A stretch of 64,000 nucleotides of DNA from Muraenolepis orangiensis (GCA_027704905.1 CM051006.1:11068770-11132769); one strand, 5' to 3'; shown: positions 24,057 to 36,900, counted from the first letter of the stretch. Made by a program: numbers and translations. The notes: generated by a model from the letters alone, not told the origin.

Positions 24057-24357
24057 CTTAAAAAAATAAAAATGGTTCTTTACCAAAAAAACAATGTTGG
24101 GTTGGCTCATCCAGTACCAAACTAACCATGGAGACCGGTCACACAACCCCTGTAACCCAATCGGAGCATCAACTCTGGTGGTCAGTATGCAGTAGGGTCC
24201 CACACACACTCAAATTGTGTTTTGGGTCCTGAAGTTGCATTCTTTTAAGAACCCCTGATGTTGGCAATAAGCCTTGTAGTGACACCGGTCGTTCCGATAT
24301 ATGATATACTGTTTATATATGCACATATACAGTCTATATGGATATTGACTGTCTCTG

Positions 24358-24932
24358 ACTGGCTGATCCGCCGCCTCGCTGGAACAACCTGGGGAGCCTC
24401 CGCTAAGACGCTGCGAATATCCACCCAAGCCCTGGTCTTCTCTGCAGCGGAATACTGCGCCCCAGTCTGGAGCAGAAGCCCTCATGCGAGAAAGGTCGAC
24501 GTGGCTATCAATACCTCCCTCCGAATAATAACTGGATGCTTAAAGCCTACCCCTGTGTCCCTCTTGCCAGTCCTCGCGGGAATAGCACCGGCCGGCCTCC
24601 GACGGGAGGCTGCCACCCTCGCCCTGGCCAGGAAGGCACAAAAGTATGACTGGCACATCCTGCACAACACCACAATAACACCAGCACCTCCAAGCAGACT
24701 CAAGTCCCGCCACCCCTACAACAAGGCAGCACAAGAGATGCTCAACTCCACCTCTGAGGACAGCTCCAGAGATGCATGGTTGGCAGCAGCTTGGAAGCAG
24801 GAGTGGGAGTCAGCCGGGCCCTCCCGAATCCACTGTTACATCTGGGACCCAGGAGATGGCACCATTGGAGGAGACGACCTACCACGCCGGCAATGGACCA
24901 CACTGAACCATCTACGAACTGGGGTCGGTCGC
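24358..24932 (+). mobile_element. Jockey/I-like LINE ORF2 C-terminal fragment
   Basis: The plus strand is open from the junction with TRPV flank to the gap. It encodes RRLAGTTWGASAKTLRISTQ, VFSAAEYCAPVWSRSPHARK and WESAGPSRIHCYIWDPGDG, matching the LINE at 62086-64000 (other strand). It lies downstream of the RT catalytic block. The 5' part is cut at the TRPV junction and the 3' part is lost in the N gap. Confidence 0.85.
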
Positions 24933-25932
24933 NNNNNNNNNNNNNNNNNNNNNNNNNNNNNNNNNNNNNNNNNNNNNNNNNNNNNNNNNNNNNNNNNNNN
25001 NNNNNNNNNNNNNNNNNNNNNNNNNNNNNNNNNNNNNNNNNNNNNNNNNNNNNNNNNNNNNNNNNNNNNNNNNNNNNNNNNNNNNNNNNNNNNNNNNNNN
25101 NNNNNNNNNNNNNNNNNNNNNNNNNNNNNNNNNNNNNNNNNNNNNNNNNNNNNNNNNNNNNNNNNNNNNNNNNNNNNNNNNNNNNNNNNNNNNNNNNNNN
25201 NNNNNNNNNNNNNNNNNNNNNNNNNNNNNNNNNNNNNNNNNNNNNNNNNNNNNNNNNNNNNNNNNNNNNNNNNNNNNNNNNNNNNNNNNNNNNNNNNNNN
25301 NNNNNNNNNNNNNNNNNNNNNNNNNNNNNNNNNNNNNNNNNNNNNNNNNNNNNNNNNNNNNNNNNNNNNNNNNNNNNNNNNNNNNNNNNNNNNNNNNNNN
25401 NNNNNNNNNNNNNNNNNNNNNNNNNNNNNNNNNNNNNNNNNNNNNNNNNNNNNNNNNNNNNNNNNNNNNNNNNNNNNNNNNNNNNNNNNNNNNNNNNNNN
25501 NNNNNNNNNNNNNNNNNNNNNNNNNNNNNNNNNNNNNNNNNNNNNNNNNNNNNNNNNNNNNNNNNNNNNNNNNNNNNNNNNNNNNNNNNNNNNNNNNNNN
25601 NNNNNNNNNNNNNNNNNNNNNNNNNNNNNNNNNNNNNNNNNNNNNNNNNNNNNNNNNNNNNNNNNNNNNNNNNNNNNNNNNNNNNNNNNNNNNNNNNNNN
25701 NNNNNNNNNNNNNNNNNNNNNNNNNNNNNNNNNNNNNNNNNNNNNNNNNNNNNNNNNNNNNNNNNNNNNNNNNNNNNNNNNNNNNNNNNNNNNNNNNNNN
25801 NNNNNNNNNNNNNNNNNNNNNNNNNNNNNNNNNNNNNNNNNNNNNNNNNNNNNNNNNNNNNNNNNNNNNNNNNNNNNNNNNNNNNNNNNNNNNNNNNNNN
25901 NNNNNNNNNNNNNNNNNNNNNNNNNNNNNNNN
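24933..25932. other. Assembly gap, 1000 N
   Basis: Exactly 1000 N, which suggests a placeholder of arbitrary length. The sequence left of it is LINE; the sequence right of it starts in TRPV upstream DNA, so nothing shows the two blocks are adjacent. Confidence 1.
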
Positions 25933-26441
25933 TTTTTTCACTGTTAATTTTTATGACCCCCTGTTGCATTGTTGTCTTTTTTTCTCTTGTGTTTTGAAAC
26001 TATAAAAATTCTGGTTGGAAAAAAAAATAAAACGCATTGAATCCACACAGTAGCTGTCATTAGTTGTAATTCACTTCATCTGAATGGATAACACATGTTA
26101 TGTTTCTGTGTTTTGATTCAAATCAAAACATGGGTGAGCCAACAGATTCAGATCATCTACGGAGATGCCGTTCTTATGGGATGATTTTCTCTTCTTCGAC
26201 ATACGACATCAAACAGACTATTCCCATAGCATAGAAACATAATTTCAATAGCCACTGAAAATACATACATTAGAAAGAGTAGCAAACTGATCTACCATGT
26301 TAAAGATGTCTGTGAAAAAACATACTTATTGTATAAATAATTTAAAGGGCCACTACTTCACCACCAGAGGCCTGTACTACAAAGCAGGTTCAACATTGCA
26401 AGGATCTCTTGGTTATCTTGGTTATCTTCACTAACCCTAAC

Positions 26442-26637
26442 AACCATTCCATTGTAGTACAATGGAATGGTTACTAAAACACTATACTCTAAAAATATTA
26501 TACACAATAACAATAACAATAAAGTGATTGATGGATGATATGAACATGTGTTGAATTGTGCAAAAAAGCACAATTCACCTTCTAAAAAAACAGGAACAAC
26601 AGGAAAAAACAGGGTTTTTCCTGTTGTTCCTGTTTTG
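26442..26637. other. Hairpin cluster upstream of TRPV copy B
   Basis: Same three inverted repeats as upstream of copy A: AACCATTCCATTGTA arms 26442-26456 and 26458-26472; TGAATTGTGC arms 26552-26561 and 26568-26577; and a long AACAGGAACAACAGG hairpin at about 26585-26637. Confidence 0.7.
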
Positions 26638-27189
26638 CCTGGGGGGTGGGGTGGGGTGGGGTTGGGTGTGAGTGGCCTAACCATGGCAACCCACATCTAC
26701 CTGTATTAAGGAAGAACAGCTCATAAACCTGGGCTCGCCTTTACCTGTGCAGCTTCGAAGAGGACACATACACACACACACCTTCACCTCAGAGTGCAGA
26801 TTATATTTCAAGGGAAGAAGACACTTTGAGCTTCTGAACACCTGGACACAATGAGCAAGTCCTCAATATAGACAGAGACTCTTCTGAACCAGGGTTGGAC
26901 CAAGATGTCGAACTGGATTTGAATTTGGATTTGGATCTGGATCTGGAGTTCCATGGGATCACATGAGGATGGACAGCATCCCACACATGGACACCATGGT
27001 GACAATCAGCAATGGGTAGGTCTGATGTTTACCTCAGCTGTTCAGCCAAAGCCCTGCCTGAAGAAGCCCTGGGTGTTGTATTAAAGTGAAACCGAGACCG
27101 GGTCTAAGTTAAGCACCAGTCCGACCTGCCAGGTGTCAGGTTTCCATAATGACGAGCCTCAGGTAAACACGTTCCCGTTGTAGAGAAGA

Positions 27190-27420
27190 AGATTCAAGAT
27201 TCAAGATGTTTTATTGCCATTTGCAACAAGTACAATGGAATGCTTACTCCCCATTCCCTCCCGCAAGATGATTTTTTAAAACAATACTATAATAAATACT
27301 ATATACAATCAAATTGAACATAAAAACAACAATATAGTGAAAGAGGATATTTACATGTTTTGAACATCGTTGAACATGAGTATTCAAAAGGGTTAAAATC
27401 GGTTCAAATGCCGGCAGTCT
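27190..27420 (-). mobile_element. LINE 3' UTR fragment in copy B intron 1
   Basis: Reverse copy of 11042-11275: AAGATTCAAGATTCAAGATG tail, then TACTCCCCATTCCCTCCCGC. The insertion is shared by all three TRPV copies. Confidence 0.7.
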
Positions 27421-27884
27421 ACCTGAAGGCACCCTTGAGCAAGATGTCTAACCTGCTCACAAAATGTAAGATGATAATTGTCTTGTTGTCCAACACTGCA
27501 GAGACAACTATGACGTACCGGATGGGCCGGTGCTTGGGGGAGAGTTTAGCAAGGAGAAAGTTTTCGCGGCAGCCTCGAAAGGAGACCCTGGCCCTCTCAG
27601 CGGCCTGCAGGAGTATCTGCAGAACCACAACCTGACGCTGACCAGCCCAGAGTACATCGCAAGTTGGACAAGGTCCACCTGTCTTCAAAAGTCACTGGTG
27701 GAGTGCTGGAGCTTGGTTGTTGTCCCTAGGAACATGGGTGTTTTTTCTTACCATGTAGCACTCATTGAGCAGACACTTTTATCCAAAGAGACATACAGTA
27801 GTTGAGGGTGCCATGAAGGAGCAGGTAGGATGCCTACAGATAGAAGGAAACCTGAATTGCCACGTGCTTAGCAGACATCTCAAA

Positions 27885-28180
27885 GTGGATGTTGATTTTT
27901 GGTAGTGATAAGTTGAAAGTAGTAAGTAGATTGTCTAAGTAGATTGTTAGGTAGATATTGTTCTATATTGTTTGCCAACCTATTGTACTTTTACTTTATT
28001 GTACTTTTTACCTGAAGTTATTGTAGTTCTACCTGAGCACTGGTTCAGTTCTTGGAGACTTGTTAGGAATGAAATGCACGTTTGACTTCTGGTGACGAGT
28101 TGTTCTCTTACCTACCTTTGTTGAAACAAACTATTGTAAGTCGCTTTGAATATAAGTTTCTGCTAAATGACTGTAATGGA
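27885..28180 (+). mobile_element. L2-type LINE 3' end, coding part deleted
   Basis: Keeps the 3' end ending near CTGCTAAATGACTGTAATGG but lacks the RT tail present in copies A and C; the deletion junction is near 27895. Confidence 0.65.
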
Positions 28181-28271
28181 ATGCAATGTAGACGGTGGAC
28201 ATTTTGACCAGGACTCACTTGACACCACTGGACTGTCCAGAGTGTTTGTGACTTGCTCTTGCTTTCATTTG

Positions 28272-28272
<1 letters not shown>

Positions 28273-28323
<51 letters not shown>
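28273..28323. repeat. (TG)n microsatellite
   Basis: About 25 TG units in the E2-E3 intron of copy B. Confidence 0.95.
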
Positions 28324-28325
<2 letters not shown>

Positions 28326-29022
28326 TCTTCACACCGTTGAGGATGTGATAAGCTCAGCATGTAGAATGAGTATCATTATGATGTTGCCGACCTCCAGATA
28401 AAAGCAATGGGAAAACAGCCCTCCTGAAAGCTGTTCTGAACCTGAAGGACGGAAGAAACGACACCATCCAAGTCCTCCTCGACATAGCAGAACAATGTGG
28501 AGATCTGAAGCAGTTTGTCAATGCGTCCTACAACAATAAGTACTACAACGGTAGGTGTGAATGAATAGGGTTCACCCTCGGAGAACATAGCAAGGTCAAC
28601 TCAATGTTAAGGTCTCACTGATGTGTGAGAACATATCACATATAATATACTAGAGGGCCCTCAGTAGAGCTTACATACCTCACCTCAAACAGCTACACAA
28701 CAGTGGAGTCAGCTGAGTTAACACTCACACACCTGCTTAATATCTTAAAAGTGTACAGTAAGGGCTGAAAGGGATTTCATTACACAGCTTCAAACTGGGC
28801 CTGTGTTGAAATGAAGACTGTTCAGTCTGACAGCTTCAGCAACATTTCCAATGCAAAGGTTGGCTCTGGTCCAGCCAGTCTGTAGAAGACAATAGACACA
28901 TAGGTATGCTATTTATGTTGGCATGTGCCTTTGGAGGGCACTTTGTTGGGTGCGTCTTATGAAGTGGCTACACTCAAAACTGGAGGTGGCCACAGGTGAA
29001 CACAACCTGTGTTCCTTGATTA

Positions 29023-29122
<100 letters not shown>

Positions 29123-29949
29123 AAATTCCTTGAAAGGACCCACAGGTATGCAGCCTCACCAGCCAACCACACACAGCCCGCATATATTATGTTATCTATC
29201 CATCTATCTCAATTCAAATCTCAGAATAGGGTTCATACAGACAGTAGACGGTTCTACTATAAGGATATACTGGGCGTCCTCATGTCAAATCACATGTCTT
29301 GCTGTGTCTTTCCCCTGCGGCGCCAGGCCAGACTGCCCTTCATGTGGCCATCGAGAGGCGGAGCTTCGACCAGGTGAAACTTCTGGTGCAGAAAGAAGCG
29401 GATGTGCAGGCCAAAGCAAGCGGAGCGTTCTTCCAACTCAAGTCCAAACGGGGATTTTATTTCGGTGAGTGTAACCAAATATTTGTATTTCTAAAGCTGT
29501 GCTGTAGCTTTAGAAATGTTGGGTATATTTACATGACAAAAACAAATGATTGAAACAAATGTCAATCAACACATTTTTCTGCATAAACAGACACAGTGTG
29601 TTATCACTAACCTTGTCTCTGATTGGTTCACTCTGTCCAGTTGCTCTTTTACTAAGTTAGTTGTGCAGCACTTGGACATCTCTGTATTAACATTTCTGCA
29701 TTCTGGATTACTTGCAAGTCGCTTTCGATAGAAACATCAACCAAACTAGAGGGCACTCAGTAGAGCGCATACCTCAGCCGCACCAAAAAGTCCCCTGGAT
29801 CCGGATTCGGAACTGGGCCAGAATGTAATCTAACCACCAAGTTGTTTGGTTCCTTACGGAGATTTTGGAGTTATCTTGCTGACAAACAAAAAGATGAACA
29901 GACAAACAAACCATTTAAACAAAACATTAAAAAATCATTATCTCCTCCA

Positions 29950-32155
29950 ATCTTCAAGATACAATACAAGATTTGTATTTGCCATTTGTAACAAGTACAT
30001 AGGAATGCTTACTCCCCATTCCCTCCCGCAGTATAAATCTCCAAAACAACACCATAAAACGAATTTAAAATGATATATATAACAAAAATAACAATAAAAA
30101 GAAACAAAAAAAGAGCAGCAAAGTGACTTAAATGTACATGTTTTTTTTTGGTTTTGTTTTACAAAAATCTTTACAAGCATTTAAAGTGCCAGTAGTGCAG
30201 CAGTATCATGAATACAGTGCAGTACAGTGCAGTAACTGTGATGAGTTCAGAAAGTATGTAAATGAAAGTGAAAGTGGCAGCACTCCTAGCAGTTCAGTAG
30301 GCGCACTGCCTGTGGATAAAAACTATCCTTAAACCTGGTAGTACTAGTATAGATGCTGCGCAACTGGCGACCAGACGGTAAGGGGGAGAAGAGATGGTGC
30401 CCAGGGTGGTTGCCGTCCTTTATGATGGACATGGCCTTCTTCTGACATCTGGTCCTAAAAATCTTCTCAATGCATGGAAGTGCACAACCAATGATCTCCT
30501 CTTCACGACCCTCTCGGTGGCTTTCTTGTCCCGTGCAGTGGTGTTGCCGTACCACACAGTGACGCCACTCGTCAGGACGCTCTCTACGGTGCCACGGTAG
30601 AAGTTCACTAGCCACCTATTCCGCTTTTTCTGAGGCACCGCAGAGCATAGAGGCGCCGGTGTGCCTTCTTCAGCATATCCTCCGTGTTGTGGGTCCACGC
30701 CAGGTCATCGGAAATCTGTAGTCCAAGGAAAAGGAAGCAGCTGGCGCTTCCACCGGTGTCCCGTCCAGGCTGATGGTGGAGTGGGTGCCCCGGTGGCTCC
30801 TGGAGTCCACGATGTGCTCCTTGGTCTTGCTTACATTCAGTGCGAGGCTGTTGTCTTCACACCATCGCATCAGCTGGACTACCTCATCTCTGTATTCCGT
30901 CTCGTCGCCCTCGCTTATCCGGCCGATGACTGTGGTGTCATCGGCAAACTTGATAATCCGATCATTGCTGTGCGTGGCAGTACAGTCATGTGTGTACAGT
31001 GAGTACAGCCGGGGACTGAGGCCGCAGCCTTCGGGTGCTCCGGTGTTGAGAACCAGAGTGGATGAGATGTTGTTCCCAATCTTCACCACTTGAGGCCTGC
31101 CCGTCAGGAAGTCCATAATTCCAGTTACAGATGGGGGCGCCCAGACATAGGTCCCTCAGTTTCAGGACCAGCTTGGAGGGAACGATGGTGTTGAACGCCG
31201 AGCTGTAGTCAATGAACAGCAGTCTGACGTAGGTGTCCCTCCTGTCTAGGTGCTGCAGGGCCGTGTGTAGTGCCAGGGAAATGGCGTCGTCGACATACCT
31301 GTTTGGTCTGTATGCAAACTGGAGTGGGTCTAGGGACTCAGGGATGGAACAGTTTATATGCGACATTACAAGTTTCTCCAGGCACTTCATGGCTATGGGT
31401 GTTAAAGCCACTGGACGATAGACATTGAGGCATGTTACCTTGATCTTTTTGGGTAATGGCACAATGGTTGTCGCTTTGAAGCACGCTGGGATGACAGACT
31501 GTTTCAGTGATGCATTGTAGATGTCAGTGAACACAGGAGCCAGCTGGTCGGCAAAGGTCTTGAAGACGCGGGATGGAAGGCCGGCTGCCTTCCCTGCCTT
31601 CACCCTCCTGAAGGTTCTGCGGACCTCGGACTCCGACAGTTGTAGAACGTAGTCCTCTGGGTGGGTGTTCAAGTTGTTGGTCGGCTCATGGTCCCTTTCA
31701 AAGCGAGCGAAAAACTTGTTGAGCTCATCTGGTAGGTTAGGGTCGTTGTTGGTGACTGCCCCTGAGCTCCCCTTGTAGTTGGAGATGACCCTCAGACCTT
31801 GCCACCATGTGTCTGGTCAGAGCCCCAGAACTGTGATTTGTGAATTTCTTTTATAATCCAATTCACCCTTCTTGATGGCTTTTGGAGTTCATACTTGGCC
31901 TTCTTGTAGAGATCAGAGTCGCCTGTAGCGGTACTCCGTTCCTTAAGTTTGCTTTTCCTTAATGTCAGCATTTAACCATGGTTTGGGGTTCGGGAAAGAG
32001 TGAACAGACCTGGTCGGGATGCATTCCTCCACTAGCCTGTTAATGTATGCTGTGACATGATCTGCATACACATCAAGGTCAGTGGTCTTGAATACACTCC
32101 AGACAGTGATTTCTAGCCCCCTTTCGATGGCGGAGTTAATGACTTTAAATGTTTC
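29950..32155 (-). mobile_element. Jockey/CR1-like LINE, counterpart of 5955-8190
   Basis: Minus strand, same broken ORF2 pieces: 31943-32150 linker, 30986-31672 RT first half (YSSAFNTIVPSKL), 30670-31116 with ADDTTVIG, 30286-30698 C-terminal part. The frame breaks are the same as in the left arm, so they predate the duplication. It ends a few bases from the E5 acceptor of copy B. Confidence 0.85.
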
Positions 32156-32499
32156 CAACAGGTGAGCTCCCTCTCTCAATGGCCGCCTGTACAAATCAAT
32201 CAGAGGTGGTGTCCTTCCTCATGGAAAACCAGTACATGTGTGCCAACAGCCGGGACCGCGACTCCCAGGGGAACACGGTGCTGCATGCCCTAGTGGTCAT
32301 CGCTGACAACACCAAGGAGAACACTGACTTCATCGTCCGGATGTACGACAAGGTGCTCATCAGAGACACCAGGCTGGCCCATAAGAAAATGACTGGATCC
32401 ACTGGAGGACATTGAGAACAACAAGGGCCTGACACCACTGAAGCTGGCCACCAAGCTGGGGAAGATAGGGGTACGGTTGGTTCTTCATAGAGTAAGAAG

Positions 32500-32790
32500 T
32501 AATGTTAGGGATAGCACTTTGAATTTAGTACTAGTACTTTAGTACTTAGATTAAGGTTAATGATAGTTAGAGCTCTTGCTTATATTAGGTTAAGAGATAG
32601 TATTATGTTAGAGATAGTGTTATGTTACAGATTATGTTATGGTTACAGATTGTGCTTAGATTAGGGTTAGAGATAGTGTTATGGTTAGCGTTAGTGTGAT
32701 GGTAAGAGATAGTGTAGGGTTAGGATAAAACATAGTTTTATGGTTGGAGATTTTGTTAAAGTGATCGATTTAGGGATCGAGATAGTGTAA
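32500..32790 (+). repeat. Intronic minisatellite, GTTAGAGATAGTGTTATG family
   Basis: Tandem degenerate units of about 18 bp in the E5-E6 intron of copy B; counterpart of 5300-5560. Confidence 0.7.
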
Positions 32791-33354
32791 GAGATTGTGT
32801 TGAAGGTAGTTTAAGTCTCTGGGTTCTTCACAGACTGCCTGTATGTCGCCTACGTCATATCACATGTGACACCTCCAGCTGAAGGACGGCTCTGCCATGT
32901 TGATCAGTTCCACTAGATTGAAGCTTGTAAAGTCCTGGTCCTGGTAAGGTAACATTAAGTCATGCTTCTTTTGCTGTTCCAGCTGTTCAGACATATGGTG
33001 CAGCGGGAGTTCACCGACGACGAGACCAGGGCGCTCTCCCGAAAATTTACCGACTGTAACTACGGGCCCATCCACTCCGCGTTCTACGACATGACCTCCA
33101 TCGACACCAGCGAGCCCAACTCTGTCCTGGAGATCATAGTCTTTGGGAGTGCCATCAAGGTATGGAGGGAAGGAGTTGAGGTGTTCTCCTGACCGTGAGA
33201 ACTTGGCAGACTGGAGATGATCCATTGAATACGCTCTGTGAGATTAGTCCTCTTGTGTTATTAACAGAACAAGCTCATCTAGTGTGGTAAGTGCATTGGT
33301 TATCGAGTGGATTTATCAGTATGCTGAACTTTTGTAGGCAGTTTGTATGGTGTA

Positions 33355-33440
33355 CTTGTTAGATAGTGTTATGATAAGAGATAGTGTTATGGTGAGAGAT
33401 AGTGTTAGGTTAGAGATAGCTAAAAAGATAGTGTCCTAGT
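33355..33440 (+). repeat. Intronic minisatellite, GATAGTGTTATG family
   Basis: Short array (GATAGTGTTATGATAAGAGA and variants) in the E6-E7 intron; counterpart of 4655-4760. Confidence 0.65.
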
Positions 33441-33875
33441 CCTAATACATGAGGACAAGTAGGACCATACCAGACAATACAAGTAGGTATTCTTAATGAA
33501 AACTATTCAGAAAATGTATGCATTCCTGAAAGTGTGCTGATGGCTTATTAGCTATTGGGCAGAAATGTTTCCAGTGTTGATGCTGACTGAATTCAACCTT
33601 TGACCTCAGAACCGCCTGGAGATGCTCCAGGCGGAGCCTCTGCATAGCCTGCTGGAGAAGAAGTGGGACAAGTTTGCCTCCAAGTTGTTCCTGGTCAACT
33701 TCCTTGTCTACCTGATGTACCTTGGCATCTTCACCACTGTCGCTTTCTACAGGAAGGAAGGGAAGGTGAGACGCACACCGTGTCATGTGATTGAGAAGTG
33801 CTCTGAACCAATGTGACTCTAAATGAACGTATACATTTAGTTGTTTATCCTTTAATTTAGGGAAAAGCAATGTCC

Positions 33876-34694
33876 CAACTGAACAGAGAGCAGATTAACT
33901 ACAGTGGTTACCTGACGGGTCACACCTACCAGGTGACACTGAGAGGGTCAAAACCACGCAGACTGACTACTGGGGTTCCACAAGGCCTGGGTCTTGGGTC
34001 CTCTTCTCTTCTCCCTCTAGGTTCTCTATCGCTTGGTGCTGTTATCCACTTCCATGAATTCTCCTACTACTGCTATGCCGATGACACCCAGCTGATCTTT
34101 TTGTTTCCCCCCTCTGACACACAAGTGGAAGCGTGCATTGCTGCGTGCCTGAGAGACATCTTGGAGTGAATGTTGATGCACTAACTAAAGCTCAAAAAAA
34201 CCTGGTGTGTCAGGAACAGTTCCTTTTTACCTCCAGGCTCAAGCATGGCTCCATGGTCAAGCCTTATGCCCCTGCTTGTCCATTTTGTAGAATGAACTCC
34301 CAGTGGTGATCTTCCACTGTAGGCTCAAAACCCACCTCTTCAGGAAGCATTACCCTGATCCTTCTTTTTAGCACTTGTTAGCTTTATTGTTTATTAGCTT
34401 GTGTCGATTGGCTTCACTATTTGTCGTTGCCCCTGTTTGATGTACTTATTGTGTAAAATCTAGAGAGACAACTTGTTGTACCTGAGCACTGGTTCTGCTC
34501 ATGGAGGCTTGTTGGGAAGGAAAATGCACTTATTACTTCTGGTGACTAGTAGTTCTCTTGCCTACCTATGTTGTATTCACTTATTGCAAGTTGCTTTGGA
34601 CAAAAGTGTCTGCCAAATTAATAATATTAACATTATTAATAAATGAATAATGTGATATCACATCACAACTGAACAGAGCACAGATTAGCTACAG
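33876..34694 (+). mobile_element. L2-type LINE fragment with flanking direct repeats
   Basis: 33870-34169 encodes LTTGVPQG, YADDTQL and FPPSDTQV; the 3' end follows to about 34650. Flanking direct repeats lie at 33876-33904 and 34666-34694 (CAACTGAACAGAG... core). Same insertion as 3412-4230. Confidence 0.75.
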
Positions 34695-35118
34695 GCGTCA
34701 ATCGATCAGAGGTGTGCATTCTAAATGTGTGAGGAACTGTAGTGATGTTCACAGACTGTTTGGTTTGCAGCCACCGTTCCCTGTGGAGAGAACCCTTGTG
34801 GACTGCTTCCGCTGCATCGGGGAGGTGCTCAGTGTCCTGGGAGCAGTCTTCTTCTTCATCAAAGCGGTGAGAAGGATGTTCACAGCCCAGTTTGCTGTTC
34901 AACAGGAATGCAGTTTGGGAGAAACAACCAGAAACTAACAAACTTATTCACACAACCCACAGGTAGTGGATTTCAAGAGAAGACCTCCACGCATCAGATC
35001 CATGCACATCGATGGATTCAGTGAAATAACATTGTGAGTATCGGTTCATGAAAACTTGCAGCAGTCAAAGAGGTGTTGAGGTAGGTTGAGATTCATGAGT
35101 CATGGTTTATGAAGAGAT

Positions 35119-36360
35119 GTGTGTTCAAAGATATCCACCATCCACCATCCACCATCCACCATCGTGCCTGTCCCCAAACAAACCAAGGTAACATGCCTGA
35201 ATGACTTCAGACCTGTGGCCCTCACCTCGATCGTTAGCAAATGCTTCGAGAGGTTGGTCAAGGACTTTATTTGCTCCGTGTTACCTACCACGCTGGACCC
35301 ATGGCAATTTGCATATCGTCAAAATAGATCCACGGACGACGCAATTGCCATGGCCCTCCACACTGCCCTTTCCCACCTGGAGGGGAAGAACTGTTATGTG
35401 CGAATGCTGTTTGTGGACTACAGCTCAGCATTCAACACAATAGTTCCTGCCAAGCTCGACACCAAGCTGAGAGGTCTAGGCGTACCCCCATCCATGTGCA
35501 GCTGGATACTGAACCTCCTGTCGGACCGCCGCCAGGTGGTGAGGATGGGCAGCACCACATCAGAGCCACTGACCCTCAACACGGGAGCCCCCCAGGGATG
35601 CGTGCTGAGCCCTCTCCTCTACTCCCTCTACACCCACGACTGCATGGCTATGCACAGCTCCAACGTCATCGTCAAGTTTGCTGACGACACGACAGTGATG
35701 GGCCTGATCGCCGGCGACGACGAGACAGCCTACAGGGAGGAGGTCGGATCGCTGGAGCAGTGGTGCCAGGAGAACAGCCTCGCCCTCAACGTCAAGAAGA
35801 CCAAGGAGCTGATCGTGGACTTCAGGAGGCAGAGGGGAGAGCACAGCCCTATCTCCATCGACGGCGTTGCAGTAGAGCGGGTCAGCAGCTTCAAGTTCCT
35901 CGGCGTGCACATCTCCGAGGACCTCACATGGTCCACGCACACCACACACGTGGTGAAAAAGGCCCAACAACGCCTGTATTTTCTCAGGCGTCTGAAGAAA
36001 TTCAGCATGGGCCCCCGCATCCTGAGAACATTCTACAACGGCACCATCGAGAGTGTTCTGACAGGGTGTATCACCGCCTGGTACGGGAACTGCACGGCAC
36101 TCGAGCGCAGAGCGCTTCAAAGGGTGGTGCGGACGGCCCAGTATATCGTTGGAGGTGAGCTCCCCTCCCTCCTGGACATTTACAACCAGCGGTGCGTGGC
36201 CAAGGCCAAAAGAATTATAAAAGACATTGCCCACCCCAGCCACGAACTTTACTCACTATTACCGTCAGGCAGGCGATACCGCAGTATCAAGTGTCGTACA
36301 AATAGGCTTAGAGATAGCTTCCACAGTCAGGCCATCAGGCTGCTGAACAAGGGCGTATAA
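35119..36360 (+). CDS. LINE reverse transcriptase, long intact frame (413 codons)
   Basis: Reverse transcriptase and C-terminal region of a Jockey/CR1-like non-LTR retrotransposon, which copies its RNA into DNA at a nicked target. Motifs in order: VTCLNDFRPVALTSIVSKCF, DPWQFAYRQNRSTDDAI, MLFVDYSSAFNTIVPAKL, LNTGAPQGCVLSPLLYSLYT, catalytic FADDTTVMG, SLALNVKKTKELIVDF, then the thumb and C-terminal part to TAA at 36358-36360. The endonuclease and the N-terminal end of RT are missing, so this is a 5'-truncated copy with no internal stop. It is a relative, not a duplicate, of the LINE at 5955-8190, and is much better preserved. Confidence 0.85.
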   Translation: MCSKISTIHHPPSTIVPVPKQTKVTCLNDFRPVALTSIVSKCFERLVKDFICSVLPTTLDPWQFAYRQNRSTDDAIAMALHTALSHLEGKNCYVRMLFVDYSSAFNTIVPAKLDTKLRGLGVPPSMCSWILNLLSDRRQVVRMGSTTSEPLTLNTGAPQGCVLSPLLYSLYTHDCMAMHSSNVIVKFADDTTVMGLIAGDDETAYREEVGSLEQWCQENSLALNVKKTKELIVDFRRQRGEHSPISIDGVAVERVSSFKFLGVHISEDLTWSTHTTHVVKKAQQRLYFLRRLKKFSMGPRILRTFYNGTIESVLTGCITAWYGNCTALERRALQRVVRTAQYIVGGELPSLLDIYNQRCVAKAKRIIKDIAHPSHELYSLLPSGRRYRSIKCRTNRLRDSFHSQAIRLLNKGV

Positions 36361-36645
36361 CATATAACAATGTATATTTTATTACATTGATTTATATATA
36401 TATATTGCTCTTTTCTGTGCTGATTTTTGCATTTTATAAATTGCATTTTTTATTTTTATTTTATATTCCTATTGTATTTTTTATTCTATTTTTTATTCTA
36501 TTCTTATCTATTTTTATCTATTTTTATTTTATCTTATTTTATAACTGCTGTCTGTCGTCGGGTATTGCACACAAGAATTTCACATCACTGCTTTATACTA
36601 AACTGTAAACTGTGAAGTGACAATAAACTTGACTTGACTTGACTT
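35131..36645 (+). mobile_element. Young 5'-truncated LINE in copy B intron E9-E10
   Basis: The element begins in a TCCACCATCCACC repeat and ends in a TTGACTTGACTTGAC tail after AATAAAC. The left arm has uninterrupted sequence here (TTCAAAGAGGGAGAGGAGAG, near 2965-2985 on the minus strand), so the insertion came after the two arms separated. No clear target-site duplication; a few bases may have been lost. Confidence 0.85.
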
Positions 36646-36654
36646 GAGAGGAGA

Positions 36655-36900
36655 GGCAATGTACGGATATGTAGGGTTACAGATAGTTATGATTAGGGAA
36701 ACAGATAGTGTTAGGGTTACAGATAGTGTTATGGCTAAGGATACAGATATTGTTAGGGTTACAGATAATGTTATGGCTGGGACGATTGGGTTAAAGATGA
36801 TATTAAGGGGTTAGTTAGGGTTAGTTAGCTTTAGGGTTGAATTGTGGTTAGAGCATTAGGTCTGTAGATTTAGGGTTAGGGGTTAGTGGAGTGCTAAAGA
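36655..36900 (+). repeat. Intronic minisatellite, GTTACAGATAGTGTTA family
   Basis: Degenerate units in the E9-E10 intron of copy B, directly after the LINE; counterpart of 2690-2950. Confidence 0.7.

Noticed and set aside
24258..26005. Very long open frames of 377-579 codons on both strands
   Set aside because: They run through the 1000-N gap; the X residues are not sequence. Only the LINE part 24358-24932 is real coding remains.
35560..36243. 227-codon open frame on the minus strand
   Set aside because: Antisense shadow of the LINE reverse transcriptase, whose motifs are all on the plus strand.
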